A DNA stretch of 64,000 nucleotides from Haematobia irritans (Eukaryota; Arthropoda; Insecta; Diptera; Muscidae). Under the pieces are notes generated by a model. That model was not told the origin of the DNA. It saw nothing but the letters and a program-made list of their open reading frames with translations, and made no database searches. Location: assembly GCF_050003625.1 (NCBI RefSeq), contig NC_134400.1, positions 66,048,126 to 66,112,125 on the forward strand. Direction: 5' to 3'. Below are positions 40,200-51,500 of this stretch, piece after piece; positions within the stretch are counted from its first letter, which is position 1; every line of letters starts with the position of its first letter. A program made the translations under genes and the position numbers.

Positions 40200-41323
40200 A
40201 TCATTTGTATTGGCATCTCGTTGAACATTTTAGGCAATTGTACACTCAAAGAGAATTTTCCGTATTTGTTGCTATGTTTTGGAACAGTGAAACGTCATTC
40301 TTGTTGTCGTCTTGTGCCATATGCGTGACTAATCGGTTTCAATCTTGGGTCATCATAAAACTCGTTTAAGATTGTGGACTTGAAGATACTTTTGACATTC
40401 AGAATATTATGCGTTTTGGCGAATATCTGGATATCTTGGCGTTCGTTTACATTTTGAAGATTTCTATCTTGTTGATTGTTGAATGTAATCTTGTTTCGCA
40501 TTAGTATTTTTAAGATTTGGTTTTGCATTTTTTGTAATATCTTGCTATCCGAAGCTGTGCCAAAAGCAGTTATGCCGTGTCGTATTTGCGATTCCACTAA
40601 GGCAAAGTAAGCTTGTTTTGTAACAGTTAATGGAGCGCAATTGTTGAGATGGTAAAACACATGTGCTGCTTTTCTTAGCTTATTGTTGAGCTGCTGTATT
40701 TGAGGTTTCCAATTCATATATTTATCCACAGTAACTCCCAGATAATTGATCGTACCGACAATTTCGATATGTGAGTCGCATTTATCGGAATCGATTGATA
40801 CATGGTTATTGTGAAGGCAATCAGTATTATGAAATTTTATAAGAAAATTTGATTCTTTTATACTTGGCAGTCTTATATGCATCAGCTTAGTTTTATCGAC
40901 GTTGATTATTAAACCATTATCGTGACACTATCTTGACAATTGGTTTATTTCTAACTGCATTATTTCTTGGGCTCTTTTTACGGCAGTGTCGTCCGCGTAG
41001 ACAAAGGTTACACTTTTTTTAAGATTCGCGTTAGTTAATTAGCATAAAGAAGATATAAAACTGGTCGAAGTTTATATCTTTGGGGTACTCCGTATTTTAT
41101 TGGCCTTTCCTGACTGATGTTTTCACCTATTTTCACCATATAGGATCTGCACTGTAGATAGTTTTTGAAACACATCAAACTGTATCCTCGAATTCCGTGT
41201 CTCTCCAAGGCAGATATCAGATTTCCATGGGACAGATTGTTCTCTTTGGTCAAGGCGTTGATTTATGTGGTCAGCAAAATGGCCTAACAATTTATTCTAA
41301 AACTTTCTCTCTTATAGGCAGTA
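40200..41323 (-). pseudogene. CR1/L2-like LINE: RT C-terminal half
   Basis: Read from 41323 downward: LSHGNLISALERHGIRGYSL, NYLQCRSYMVKIG, RPIKYGVPQ (GVPQ motif; the following Gly-rich turn is altered), VTFVYADDTA at about 41000 (YADD intact), DKTKLMHIRLPS, then YLGVTVDKYMNWKPQI...LRKAAHVFYHLN and QAYFALVESQIRHGITAFG, ending in a 195-codon frame at 40295. Frameshifts near 41035 and 40925. The upstream half lies beyond the mariner insertion at 42440. Confidence 0.8.
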
Positions 41324-42437
41324 CAGTAATCCCTCGATTTACGTCGTCTCGGTTTACGTTGTTTCGATTTGCGTCGTCAAATTTTTTGTTCCATCAAACT
41401 TTGATTTACGTCGCCATTCGATTTACGTCGTCGATTTTTTTTGCCCACTTTATCAGGAACGCCTTCCATAAGTAAAGTAAGTATCAACGATGATGACATC
41501 GTAACATTTTTTTCTGAAATTCTTACCGAAATTGTTCCGGAAACCGTTGATGCTGTGCGTCTGATATGATGCAAGACCTATCGTGAGTTTGGGACAATCT
41601 TAGACATTACTGGGAGCAGCATACATTCAAAATTGCATGTACATTTGACCGTCAAAAACATTTATTCACGTTGGATCCCCCGTAATTTGTCAATCGCTCA
41701 AAAAGATTAGTTTCGATTGGTAGAGAGAAATGCTCCAAAAATACGATCTCTTCGAGAAACGTCTATGACACCATGAGAAGTGATGAACCATGGATTTTCG
41801 TGTATGAGCCCGAATGTAAACAGCAGTCTATTGTATGGAGGTTGCTCGCGAACAAAGCACTTCCAAGCAAACGAAAAACTGGACACATCACAATCGTACC
41901 ACTAGAACAACGCAGAACGGTCTATTCTGAGTGGTACACAACCATTTGTTTGTCAGTTGTCTTCTAAGAAATCAGGAAAAACAAACGTCGAAGACGGATT
42001 ATTCTTCACTGCTGGAATGTGAGCACTCACACATCGGCTCAATCAACTGCAATTCTTTTTATTGCCTCATGTAAAAAATAAAATGAGAGATCTCTGTGAC
42101 TTTCATGTGAATTGAAAAAGGTAAATAGGTATGATCTGCAATATAAATCTCTGGAATGGAAAACTCTAAATGTTCACTTTTGCCATGTAGCCCAATGTAA
42201 GACGAGAATTAGCATTCACAAAAGAATATGAGTGTTTGCAAGGTGATGATATTTGAAATTAATTTTGGTGGAGAGCTCTGAACGAATTACTGAATTACCT
42301 TTATTTTTGAAGTTTTTTTATTATGTATGTAAATGGACTTAGGAGTAAGTATGAGCAGTTTTTAATTCGGTTTACGTCGTTTCGATTAACGTCGTCAAAT
42401 TCCGGAACCAATCACGACGTAAATCGAGGGATTACTG
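41324..42437 (+). mobile_element. Mariner-type transposon, fossil
   Basis: Perfect inverted ends CAGTAATCCCTCGATTTACG...CGTAAATCGAGGGATTACTG with TA on both sides (41322, 42438). Subterminal CGATTTACGTCGTC copies recur. Between 41560 and 42080 the + strand holds mariner transposase in broken frames: KTYREFGTILDITGSSIHSK, KNIYSRWIPRNLS, DEPWIFVYEPECKQQSIVW (the DE-W--- Y-PE-K-QS-W motif with a catalytic Asp) and ILHCWNVSTHTS where ILHHDNA-AH is expected. The second Asp is lost. It split the LINE. Confidence 0.85.
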
Positions 42438-42439
42438 TA

Positions 42440-43870
42440 TTGAGATATTCCCTTTTTGAATATTGGCCTCACTATCGAAGTTTTCAGGAGTTTCGGTATG
42501 GTTTTTTCGTTTAAACTTGTGTTAACAAACGATGTTATCATGGGGGTCAGTTTTTGAGCGTTATTTTTAATATCAATTGGTCGTATTGCATCTGCACCTG
42601 CTTTTTGAATATTTAATGTCTTCAATATATTATATATTTCACTTTCATCCGTTTCATAAAAAATAAAGAGTTTGTAACTCTGGTTTCATGGTAACTAAAT
42701 GTTCTTATATTACAGTCGTGAAGTATATCTCACACATTTGCACTAAATTTTATTGAAAAATTTTCGGTCACCGATTTTAAATCTTCGTTTTTGAAGTTTT
42801 TAGATAATTCTTGATCGCGATTTAAAGATTTTTTTTCCAATTATACCATTAATTGTTTTCCAGGCGCCGCGTATATTATGTCTGTTTTTAACAAATTCGT
42901 TTTTTAGGTACTCATTCTTTGCCCGGTTTATTATTTTATTAAGTTGGTTATTAAATAATTTATATTCTTTTTCTTTTTGTAAATTGCTTTTATTTTTCCT
43001 ATGTGTTTGGTATAACTTATCCTTGATTTACCAATATTGTAGGATCGCATTAAACTGTTCATCTTCTGTGGTGAATTCAGTTATACAATTCCAATTTTCA
43101 TGTTCTATAAGTCTATTTACTTTTGATCTATCTAATATAGTTCCATTATTATGTCTATTACCTGTACCCTGACTGACAGCATTGCCATTTCTATTTACAT
43201 TATTTTTCTTTTCATTTATATTCAAGCATCCGAACAGAGAGTAATGATCAGAAATTGTACATGTAATAACAGCTGATTTGCCATTTGTTGTAGTTTTCGT
43301 GTTTCGTATAAACAAATGATCAATAAAGGAACCTTTATCTTTATTCAACTCTGCTCTTGTTTTTTCTTGTACTAGACACTTCAAGCCAAACGAAGACATC
43401 ATATCCAGATATGATATTATTTTTTTTTGTTGTTCTTTTGCAATGTTTATATTCATGTCTCCAATTATTATCATTGCTTTACTTCTGTTTATTTTGTTAA
43501 TGTTTTGTTCTAGTTCATTCATGAAATGTTTTGTGTTTGTGCGAGACGGGTGATAAATTTCAAACAGACTTATTTTATTTTTATTAAAAAATAATTCAAT
43601 GCCCATCGATTCGAATGTACTTGTATTTACCTGAATTTTATCGTAATTGATCAATTCGTTTATATAGATCGCTATACCACCACCGTTTCCGTCTCGGTTG
43701 AAAAAATACCATTAAATTTAGGTATATTATAGAAGCAATTTTCCTCATCGGTTATATTGGTTCCCACCAGTATAATAAGTTTAATTTTTTCAATAATTGT
43801 TTTAATGTTCGCAAGTAAAGTCTTAGCGATCGAATATTTAACTAAATAAAAGACAAATCATAATCCAAAA
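42440..43870 (-). pseudogene. CR1/L2-like LINE: endonuclease and RT N-terminal half
   Basis: The endonuclease is the long frame at 43654-43028: MIIIGDMNINIAKEQQKK (GD-N), SFIDHLFIR and ITCTISDHYSLFG (catalytic SDH). The preceding NRDGNGGGIAIYI is in another frame at about 43690. RT fingers occur at 42625-42440: QKAGADAIRPIDIKNNAQKL, IPKLLKTSIVRPIFKKG. 42640-43028 is frameshifted linker. Together with 40200-41323 it forms one ORF2 separated by the mariner. Confidence 0.8.
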
Positions 43871-43989
43871 ATTCACGAGATAATGTCCATTTTTTAATTG
43901 TTTTTGGTACTGCTATCGAGTCTCTATCTCGTAAATAATTTACAATTTGATTGACTTTTTTTCTTCTATTTATTCTGAATATCTTTTCA

Positions 43990-44190
43990 AATTGTTTAGC
44001 AGATTAACTCAATACCATCCTCACAGTTAATTTTTAGTACACTTTCATTTTCCAATTTACGCATAAAAATATCTCCATCTCGAACCCACACATATTTCCA
44101 GATAACCTCTTTTGCTTTCCTTTTTGCCAACCACAATAGATGGCGTTTATATGTGGTCAGCTGGTCATTCACATATATGTACACCCAGAA
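43990..44190 (-). pseudogene. CR1/L2-like LINE ORF1 C-terminus
   Basis: Minus strand IYVNDQLTTYKRHLLWLAKR then KAKEVIWKYVWVRDGDIFMR and a stop at 43996. The I-VN--LT-Y---L----R-K----W--V---DG-I--R pattern is typical of the last domain of ORF1 in L2/CR1-type LINEs (baculovirus FP-protein-like fold). It abuts unassigned DNA at 44190, so the element is 5'-truncated or eroded. Confidence 0.6.
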
Positions 44191-45255
44191 AAAAGTCACC
44201 TCTTCTTTAAGTTAAAATGAACTAATTGTGAAGAAAGTTGAACTTCGTATAGCGCCAAAGACATTTTTATTTTTTTGAACAATGTGATTTTCGTTGAAAT
44301 TAGGTAGAATGCATTCCATTTATTAGTTAATATTTTCTTATATTTATGTACCACTATACTACAGAATGAAAAAAATTTAACTGAATTGAATTCATATATG
44401 GGATGATTTTATTTAACTTTTTTCATTCATTTGGACAAATCTTACATATTTGTTGTAAACCTTTTACTTCAAAATTAGAACTGCTTATCTTCGTTTTTAA
44501 ATACAATTTTATTTACTTATATAGGCAATTAAAATACACGTTTTATTAATATATTAAATATATTTATTAAGAATCAACAGCATCGACTGGTCTTGAAATA
44601 TTAGTTTATTCCAATATTTCCAATTTCCATGTAATGTCATCAACTGTAAAACGCATTTTTCCTACTTCTTGTACCTTTCACTTTTAATAAGTTGCTGCAC
44701 GAGTTTGTCCTCCTTTTACAATTTCAATACCTACAAATATAAAAAATCATAAACCAATTTTTCACAAAAGGTTAGCGTCACTGTATGAATGTTACCTCAT
44801 AACATAATTGAAGATTCCAAAATGAAGGGGTTGTTATTCTGTTGCTGTTTTCTTTCTTTATACACCATCACGAACATTGATAGACTTATTGTTTGTTATT
44901 TATGTTCAATAATTTTGAAAAAAACACGAAACATTTTCTCACTAATTTAAAATAACAAATATTTTATTTGTTTTTTACAATATGTTACTTTACTAAATTA
45001 TTTTTTAACAATCTCTCCGTATACCATAACCGCGCGATTCCAACTAAAAAAACAACCCACGCGCAAACATATCGATTACATCGATTACAGGTAGATAAAA
45101 AAAATATAGGAAAATTTCCTATATTCTAACAAGTGTGTTTCCTTAAGTTTTGAAAGGATTGAATACTTCTTAGTACGAATGAACTAAAATATTCTTCTAT
45201 GCCAAGTGTTATTCGTATGTATGATAAGCTTTCTATAATAAAGGAAGTCAGAATT
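44191..45255. other. Unassigned AT-rich target DNA left of the BEL dimer
   Basis: CACCCAGAAAAAAGTCACC at 44182 looks like a MITE terminus and TTGAACTTCGTATAGCGCC recurs near 35154. Minus strand 44600-44720 has fragments such as MRFTVDDITWKLEIL, too broken to name. No gene called. Confidence 0.35.
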
Positions 45256-45260
45256 ATCAT

Positions 45261-45734
45261 TGTAAAGGCGCCTTTTAACCAAGAGTGGATGGGTCAAAAG
45301 GGCCTTTTGGGGGGGTTTTTCTAGATTCACTAGAAGTACGATGCACTTGATTCGACAAGTGAACTTTTCTCTTAGGAGGCGCTTGGCCTAAACCTTTCCC
45401 AAATAAAAAGGTAATTGAACTTCAATTCAATAACAATTTATTGGTGGCCAGTATGACCTGGTTGACTTCAGTTACAAAACTTAACTAACTAAAAATTCAT
45501 TTATGTTGAAAAAAGGAATAGAATGAACGGTATTTATATGATGATGAAAAGCAAAAGTTAATGAAAAGAAAATATAATAAATGAACCAACAAATATAAAG
45601 GGTAAATGTAATGCATAAAGTAAATAGAATAATAATGGAGATAATAATAAAATACTGGTTCGAAACCAAAATCGCTCTTCGTGAGCAAGTAGAGATGTCG
45701 TTCAAAGATCTTTATTGTTGAACTCGGTTCAACA
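45261..45734 (-). repeat. BEL LTR 1, 474 bp (3' LTR of left unit)
   Basis: Minus strand TGTTGAAC...GGCGCCTTTACA. One base longer than the others through a 7-G run at about 45308. ORF3's last codons and stop lie in its first 23 bases. Confidence 0.95.
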
Positions 45735-46566
45735 TATTCCGGCCGCGGCGAGGTAGCATAATTGGGTACTTAGCTTCATGACTGAGACATGCACATCCCA
45801 TCCAGACTCCGTGGATTACCCAGCCAAAGTGTGTTGCTTGTGCGATCGGCAGTGAAGAATTCTCTTTGATGAATCCACGCGTCTTAATGCGTTGCCAGGA
45901 TTTCTTGCCAATAATGACATCAACTTTACTTTCAGCATGAAAGTTTTCATGAGCCAGGGGTAAGAATTTACTGAAGTGGGCTCGTAGCCGAGTATCGTTA
46001 ATCGGTTCGATTGGTGGAATATCAAATGATTGTTTTAAGGGTAGAATGAAATCAAACTTTGGCCCCATGCTGTGTATCATAAATCTACCAAACGGCTCTC
46101 CATCTTCGTTATAGGTGGCTTTGAAACCAGGAAATTTATTGGCAACATTCCATAGCATGGCGGAATGCTCGAAGTTGGACAATACTAGGAACGTCAACAC
46201 TTCACTGTAATCTTGGTAATGTACGTTGGCTTGAAATAGTGCAGGTACAACTACTGGTGTTTGCGGTGTTACTAGACAGTATTCATTTTTGGCAGCTGGG
46301 CGGCGGGAATTCTCCTCATTATTTGGAATTGTACGAGGCACTTGCTCTCCATTCGGGTCAATATGAAGCAGGGCATGGTGAACTGAAGCACAATATCGGC
46401 ATCGCTCGAAGCTGTAGCACTGGTCGACAGTGTGAGTGTGGGCGAGGCAGTTAATACACATATTTTGCTTCTCTACTGATTTTCGTCGCAGCGCGGGACT
46501 GAGTGCCAAGAAATATTTACAATATTTCAGCTGGTGGTTCATCTTGCATAGGTGACATGTAGGCAT
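45712..46566 (-). CDS. BEL ORF3, left unit: env-position zinc-knuckle plus protease-like protein, 284 aa
   Basis: Residues 4-70 carry a three-part Cys/His array: CHLCKMNHQLKYC, CINCLAHTHTVDQC, CRYCASVHHALLH. It parallels the Gag knuckles of ORF1 (CKRCRQKHSLMIC, CLNCLSPGHFKKDC, CLKCNGKHHTMLH) including the KYF-LSP linker. Residues 170-265 parallel the C-terminal half of ORF1's protease domain (SKVDVIIGKKSW; ATHFGWVIHG against ESHFGWYLFG). The catalytic D-S-G is absent; NFEHSAMLWNVANKF stands at the equivalent place. No signal peptide or membrane segment, so it is not an envelope protein. A strong splice acceptor ends 7 bases before the ATG. The stop is inside the LTR. Role unknown; RNA binding or a dominant partner of Gag/protease is conceivable. 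Confidence 0.88.
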   Translation of the reverse strand: MPTCHLCKMNHQLKYCKYFLALSPALRRKSVEKQNMCINCLAHTHTVDQCYSFERCRYCASVHHALLHIDPNGEQVPRTIPNNEENSRRPAAKNEYCLVTPQTPVVVPALFQANVHYQDYSEVLTFLVLSNFEHSAMLWNVANKFPGFKATYNEDGEPFGRFMIHSMGPKFDFILPLKQSFDIPPIEPINDTRLRAHFSKFLPLAHENFHAESKVDVIIGKKSWQRIKTRGFIKENSSLPIAQATHFGWVIHGVWMGCACLSHEAKYPIMLPRRGRNMLNRVQQ

Positions 46567-46572
46567 TTTGAT

Positions 46573-46598
46573 TCTGAAAAGAGAAAGAAAGAAAGAAA
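46573..46598 (-). promoter_or_regulatory. Splice acceptor before ORF3, left unit
   Basis: Minus strand TTTCTTTCTTTCTCTTTTCAG followed by AATCAAAATG (first 20 bases of the tract quoted in part). The pyrimidine tract is unbroken for over 20 bases; AG ends at 46574 and the ORF3 ATG is at 46566. It suggests ORF3 is expressed from a spliced subgenomic RNA. Confidence 0.7.
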
Positions 46599-46642
46599 TG
46601 CATACAAATGGTTCAATGGTTTTTTCATGAGTGATTGAGAAA

Positions 46643-48556
46643 CTATTGTGGAGTCGTGACTAGGGATTGTTGCGAAAAGTTCGAAGATTGGTTTGGTAAA
46701 ATGCAAAGTTTCACGATGGGTCGCGTTATAACTCCAGCTTTAGTTAAAACGTCCGCAACTCTCACATTATTATCATTCCCGTAGAATAATTTGACTACAC
46801 GTCCCAAGCGCCAGTCGGTGGGGGGTAATAAGTCATCTTTGACTATAACCAAATCATTTTCTTTTATGTTGTTTTTTGTAGTCTTCCATTTTAATCGTCG
46901 CTGCAACTCAGTGATGTACTCATTTTTCCATCGTTGGGCAAATGTTCGTTGCAGAACTTTCAGACGCTGCCATCTGGATAATAGTGTAATATTTGATTCT
47001 GAAGATGTAACAGTCATATCAGGTGGTGCTATTATGGGGGCTCCTCGTAGGAAATGGCCTGGGGTTAATGGGTTCAACTCAGTAGGACTTTCCGAGATTG
47101 CAGTTAGAGGACGTGAATTCAAGATTGATTCGATGGTAACAAGCAGGGTTGTAAATTCCTCGAAGGTAAATGTCTGGTTTGCAGCAATCTTCTTGAGGTG
47201 CATCTTCATGCTTTTAACCGCTGCCTCCCATATACCGCCCATGTGAGGAGCATATGGGGGTATAAACGACCAGCTAAATCCATGAATAGCATATTTCTCC
47301 GCGAGGGCTTTAAGAAATTCTTGGTGTTCTTTAAGCAACTTATAGCTTGCTCCTACAAAATTTCGACCATTGTCGGAAAATATTGTCTTCGGAAGACCGC
47401 GTCTTCCTACAAACCGTGCGAAGGTTGCAACAAAGGCATTTGATGATAAATCGGAACACGATTCCAAATGGACAGCTTTTGTTGCGAAGCAAACAAATAC
47501 TGCTGCGTAACCTTTTATTATTTTAGAATTCCTGACCGTTGATGTACGCAAATTAAAAGGTCCGGCAAAATCCACGCCAGTGTACGTAAAAGGCAATGAG
47601 AATTGAACACGCTCGGCTGGTAAAGATGCCATCAGCTGATTTTGCATACGATGTTTGAAGATAGTACATTGTGTACAATTTCGTATACACTTTCGTATAA
47701 GGTTTTTTACTCGTGGTACATAATATATTTGCCGAAGAGCGCGTAGCATTACGTGGTGTTCGGAGTGAAGAAGGACCTTGTGGGTGAAACTAATTAGAAG
47801 CTCGGTGAGTTTTGATTTTTCTGGCAATATGATTGGATGCATTTCATCGTATCGTAGACCAGAATTCGAAAGTCGACCTCCAACGCGTAGTAATCCATTT
47901 CCGTCCAAAAAAGGAGTTACCGTAAGAAGTCTGCTTTTCTTACTTATTGGTCGCTTTTTGAGCAAATTTTGTATTTCGTTGACAAAAAAACTATGTTGGG
48001 CTAGAGATGTAAGACGCAATTTTACATATTGAATTTCATCTTGGCTCAAGAGTAGGCGATTTGAAATTACTTCTTTTTTGCAGGATTTAATAAATCGAAA
48101 CACGTAGCTTAAAACACGTAGACAACGATTCAATGAAGAAAACCTTTGAATAATATCTTCGTCGATAACTTTTATATGAAAAGATGAGACTCGTTTTGTC
48201 TCTAAGTCAGTAGGTTCAAACGCTCGTGGTTTTGGCCAATTTTCCATTGATTGCGATAGCCAAGGTGGTCCATGCCACCAAAGTTTAGAGTGTGCTAACT
48301 CTCGAGGAGAACATCCCCGAGATCCCAGATCAGCTGGATTATCTTTTGTACTCACATACTTCCATTGATTCACATTGGCAATGCTAAGAATTTCTGTAAC
48401 CTTATTTGCTACAAAGGTTTTCAAAGTTTGTGGTGATTTTTGTAGCCATCCCAAAACTATGGCTGAATCTGTCCACAAAATCAAATCATATTCAAAAGTA
48501 ATCTCACGAATTACGACCTCTAATAGCTTCGTGAGCAATCGTGCTCCACATAATTC
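46643..48556 (-). CDS. pol: BEL ORF2, left unit: RNase H end and integrase
   Basis: In the same frame as ORF1, directly after its TAA: ELCGAR-LLTKLLEVV is the conserved RNase H segment normally preceded by Leu. Then LILWTDSAIVLGWLQ and DNPADLGSRG. Integrase: zinc region HKVLLHSEHHVMLRALR...CTQCTIF; catalytic TYTGVDFAGPF (D), KTIFSDNGRNFVGA (D) and HMGGIWEAAVKSMK (E), the Pao/BEL form of DD35E. The C-terminus has LGRVVKLFYG-N-VRVADVLT, the BEL integrase tail. About 637 codons if read from the stop; no ATG at its start, so expression requires read-through. Confidence 0.92.
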   Translation of the reverse strand, partial: ELCGARLLTKLLEVVIREITFEYDLILWTDSAIVLGWLQKSPQTLKTFVANKVTEILSIANVNQWKYVSTKDNPADLGSRGCSPRELAHSKLWWHGPPWLSQSMENWPKPRAFEPTDLETKRVSSFHIKVIDEDIIQRFSSLNRCLRVLSYVFRFIKSCKKEVISNRLLLSQDEIQYVKLRLTSLAQHSFFVNEIQNLLKKRPISKKSRLLTVTPFLDGNGLLRVGGRLSNSGLRYDEMHPIILPEKSKLTELLISFTHKVLLHSEHHVMLRALRQIYYVPRVKNLIRKCIRNCTQCTIFKHRMQNQLMASLPAERVQFSLPFTYTGVDFAGPFNLRTSTVRNSKIIKGYAAVFVCFATKAVHLESCSDLSSNAFVATFARFVGRRGLPKTIFSDNGRNFVGASYKLLKEHQEFLKALAEKYAIHGFSWSFIPPYAPHMGGIWEAAVKSMKMHLKKIAANQTFTFEEFTTLLVTIESILNSRPLTAISESPTELNPLTPGHFLRGAPIIAPPDMTVTSSESNITLLSRWQRLKVLQRTFAQRWKNEYITELQRRLKWKTTKNNIKENDLVIVKDDLLPPTDWRLGRVVKLFYGNDNNVRVADVLTKAGVITRPIVKLCILPNQSSNFSQQSLVTTPQ

Positions 48557-51500
48557 TTATTTTGGTACGGTGAGCTTTTTTAAGGGAACAACTTTTGTCT
48601 TCGCGACAAGAAGATGAGAGTGAATCGAGTTATCTGAATCGGTGGTTCGTATGTAGATAGCCGCGCAGTAGGCTTTTTCCGAAGCGTCGGAAAATCCGTG
48701 GATTTGAACATTTGCGTGAGGAGAAAAATTGACCCATCGGTCTATATTAATCATAGGAATGGATTGGAGATCTTCCGTGAATGACGACCACTTATTAAAA
48801 ATGTGCGGTGGGACCACTTCGTCCCATTCTGTTTTCTCCTGCCACAATTCTTGCATCAAGACTTTAGCCTTAATTATTGTTGGTCCTATCCAACCCAGCG
48901 GATCGAACAATTTTGCGATGCAAGATAGTATTTTCCTTTTCGTTATATATTCATCGATTTTAACTGGATCGATAGCGTAGAAAAAGGAATCCGTAACCGC
49001 ATTCCAACGAATGCCAAGTGCTTTCATGGAACTTTGTTCTTCGATTTTTAGAAATTCTTCGCTAAGAAGATTTTCCCGGGGCCAGTTTTGAAGAAGAGAA
49101 ATATGATTTGATGTCAATTTCTTTAAAGGAAATCCCGCGGAGAGTAAAGCCCTCTGGACTTGGATCTGTTTATTTTTCGTCTCTTCGAGAGAATGTCCGC
49201 CAGAAAGGATGTCGTCTACGTAGGTCTCTTTTTGCAAAATGTCGGATGCTTTGGGATATTCTTGCTTGCAGTCGTAACTCAATTGTACTAGTGTCCTAAT
49301 CGCGAGGAATGGGGATGCATTAATGCCGAAAGTGACTGTCTTTGGTCTGTATGGCTCTATGGGGCGTTCTGCAGAAAATCGAAATAAAATTTGTTGGTAA
49401 CGTTGGTCATCTTTATGTACCCAAATTTGGCGGTACATTTTCTGTATGTCCCCATTAAAAACATACTTGTAGTATCGCCAATTTAAAACTACCTTCATCA
49501 AATCCCTTTGCAAAATTGGTCCAGAATATAATACGTCGTTTAATGAAAATCCGCTCGTAGTCTTTTTCGACGCGTTAAAGACGACCCTTACTTTCGTCGT
49601 TTTGCTGTCTGGGCGAATCACAGCATGGTATGGCAAAAAATAATTCATGTCTGCATTGCAGTGATCAGAAGAAATCGTCATATGATTCAGTGAAACGTAT
49701 TCTCGGAGAACATTGTCGTACTCCGACTTCAATTCTGGAGTTTTGTTCAGATTCTTCTCCATGCGGCAATATTGGGCCAAAGCCATATGTCTCGAAGACC
49801 CTAAGGAAATATTACTCGGATATTCCTTCTTAAATGGCAGTCTCACAACATATCGGCCGTCTGACTCGCGATATGTAGTGGACCTATAAAGTTCTTCGCA
49901 ATAAGAGTCCTCGTCTGATTGAGTTGGAGATCTTTCCACCTCCTCGATTTCCCAAAATTTTTTCAGTTGATCGTGAAGAGCATTCTCTTCAGTGAAAGAG
50001 ACAAACGTTGAAAATGAATTTATGGGCTCAGTGCTCGCTGGGCCAAATAAGTACCACCCGAAGTGCGACTCTCGAGCCTCAATGCCATTTAGAATTGGAA
50101 GTACTACACCTTTCCTATTGATGAATGGAAGGTAATCGCTGCCGATAATTAAATCAATTGGTGCTGGTTTATAAAAGTATGGATCCGCAAGATCTAAATG
50201 TTTCACATTTTCCAGAATTTTCGCACGTATAGGCCTCGAAGGCAAGAAATGGGCCAGGCTTGTCACAACCAAGGCTTTTATACAGATCTTGAAATCTGAA
50301 TGTTGTGAATGGAGCTTTAAACAACAATCCCCCTTGGAAATGCCTACAACATTACCACCAAGTCCCGATATCTGGGAATTATTATACTCGATTGGAATTT
50401 GCAGTCTCTGCTGCATTCGTTTTGAAATGAAGCTTTTTTCGGACCCGGAGTCCAGAAGTGCCCGCACTACAACTCTGTCACCACCATGTTCAAGCTCAAC
50501 ACGAGCAGTTGGGAGAATGGTCGCACCCTCACCCTGTGAGAAAAAAGCATTTACTTCATCGACTGGCTCAGCAGTATTTAGAAACGAATTTTCACGTCTA
50601 GAATTTGTAGATGTAGATGGCTGTGCCTCTTCGCGAGGAATTACTACACCTGACTTTGAAGAAGATTTAGAGTTTTCCCCCGATGTTCCTATTTCAACAT
50701 GCAGCATTGTGTGGTGCTTTCCATTACATTTCAAGCACAGTTTTGAACTTGCGCAATCTTTTTTGAAGTGTCCAGGCGATAAACAATTTAAACAATATTT
50801 ATTAGACATGGCATAGCGTACTCTATTTTTTGGAGATAATTCTTTAAAATATTTGCATATCATAAGCGAATGTTTCTGACGACATCTCTTGCAGAAATTT
50901 CTCTTTGAATTTTCTTCTTCGGTAACGTAAAACGAATGTGATCTGGAATTGTGACTATCCCTCTGATTAGGCTTTCGGAAATCGATAATAGTTTCTAGTT
51001 TTTCTATTCTATTCGATAGAAATCCATCCATCTGTTTCCACGAAGGCAATTCCTTGTGGTCGGTCAAGGAATCTTCCCATGCCCTAAGTGTCTCGTCAGG
51101 AATCTTAGACGACACTAAATGAATAATGAAAGGATCCCAATTGTCCACATCGATGTCATAAGTTTTAAAAATTGAAAGACTGTCGCTGACAGAACTCTGA
51201 ATTTGCCGAATCGACTTAGGAGATTCATTTTGTACTGTTGGTATTCCAAAAAGTTTCTTCATTTGCTGGTTTACCAAAATTCGCCGATTTTCATACCTGT
51301 TTTTCAAGGCCTCCCATGCCAAATGAAAGTTTGCATCGACTAATTCAAATTTTTTCACTATTTCGAATGCCTCACCCCTTGTTTTACCGCGTAGATGATA
51401 TAATTTTTGGGCTGGCGATAGATGAGGATGATTTCCAAAAACGGCAGTAAAAATATCTCTAAATGCAGGCCATTTAGAGTATCCCCCCTCGAAGGGTGGA

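Noticed and set aside
45481..45705. 74-codon hydrophobic ORF in the BEL LTR, seen three times
   Set aside because: Low-complexity Ile/Phe/Tyr translation of AT-rich U3 DNA; its repetition is due to three LTRs, not selection.
45712..46566. ORF3 as an envelope glycoprotein
   Set aside because: Env position, but no signal peptide, transmembrane helix or furin-type site; its motifs are zinc knuckles and a protease-like fold.
46791..47246. 151-codon + strand ORF, repeated at 55588
   Set aside because: Antisense of the BEL integrase; present twice only because the element is a dimer.
50289..50816. 175-codon + strand ORF, repeated at 59086
   Set aside because: Antisense of the BEL protease/knuckle region.
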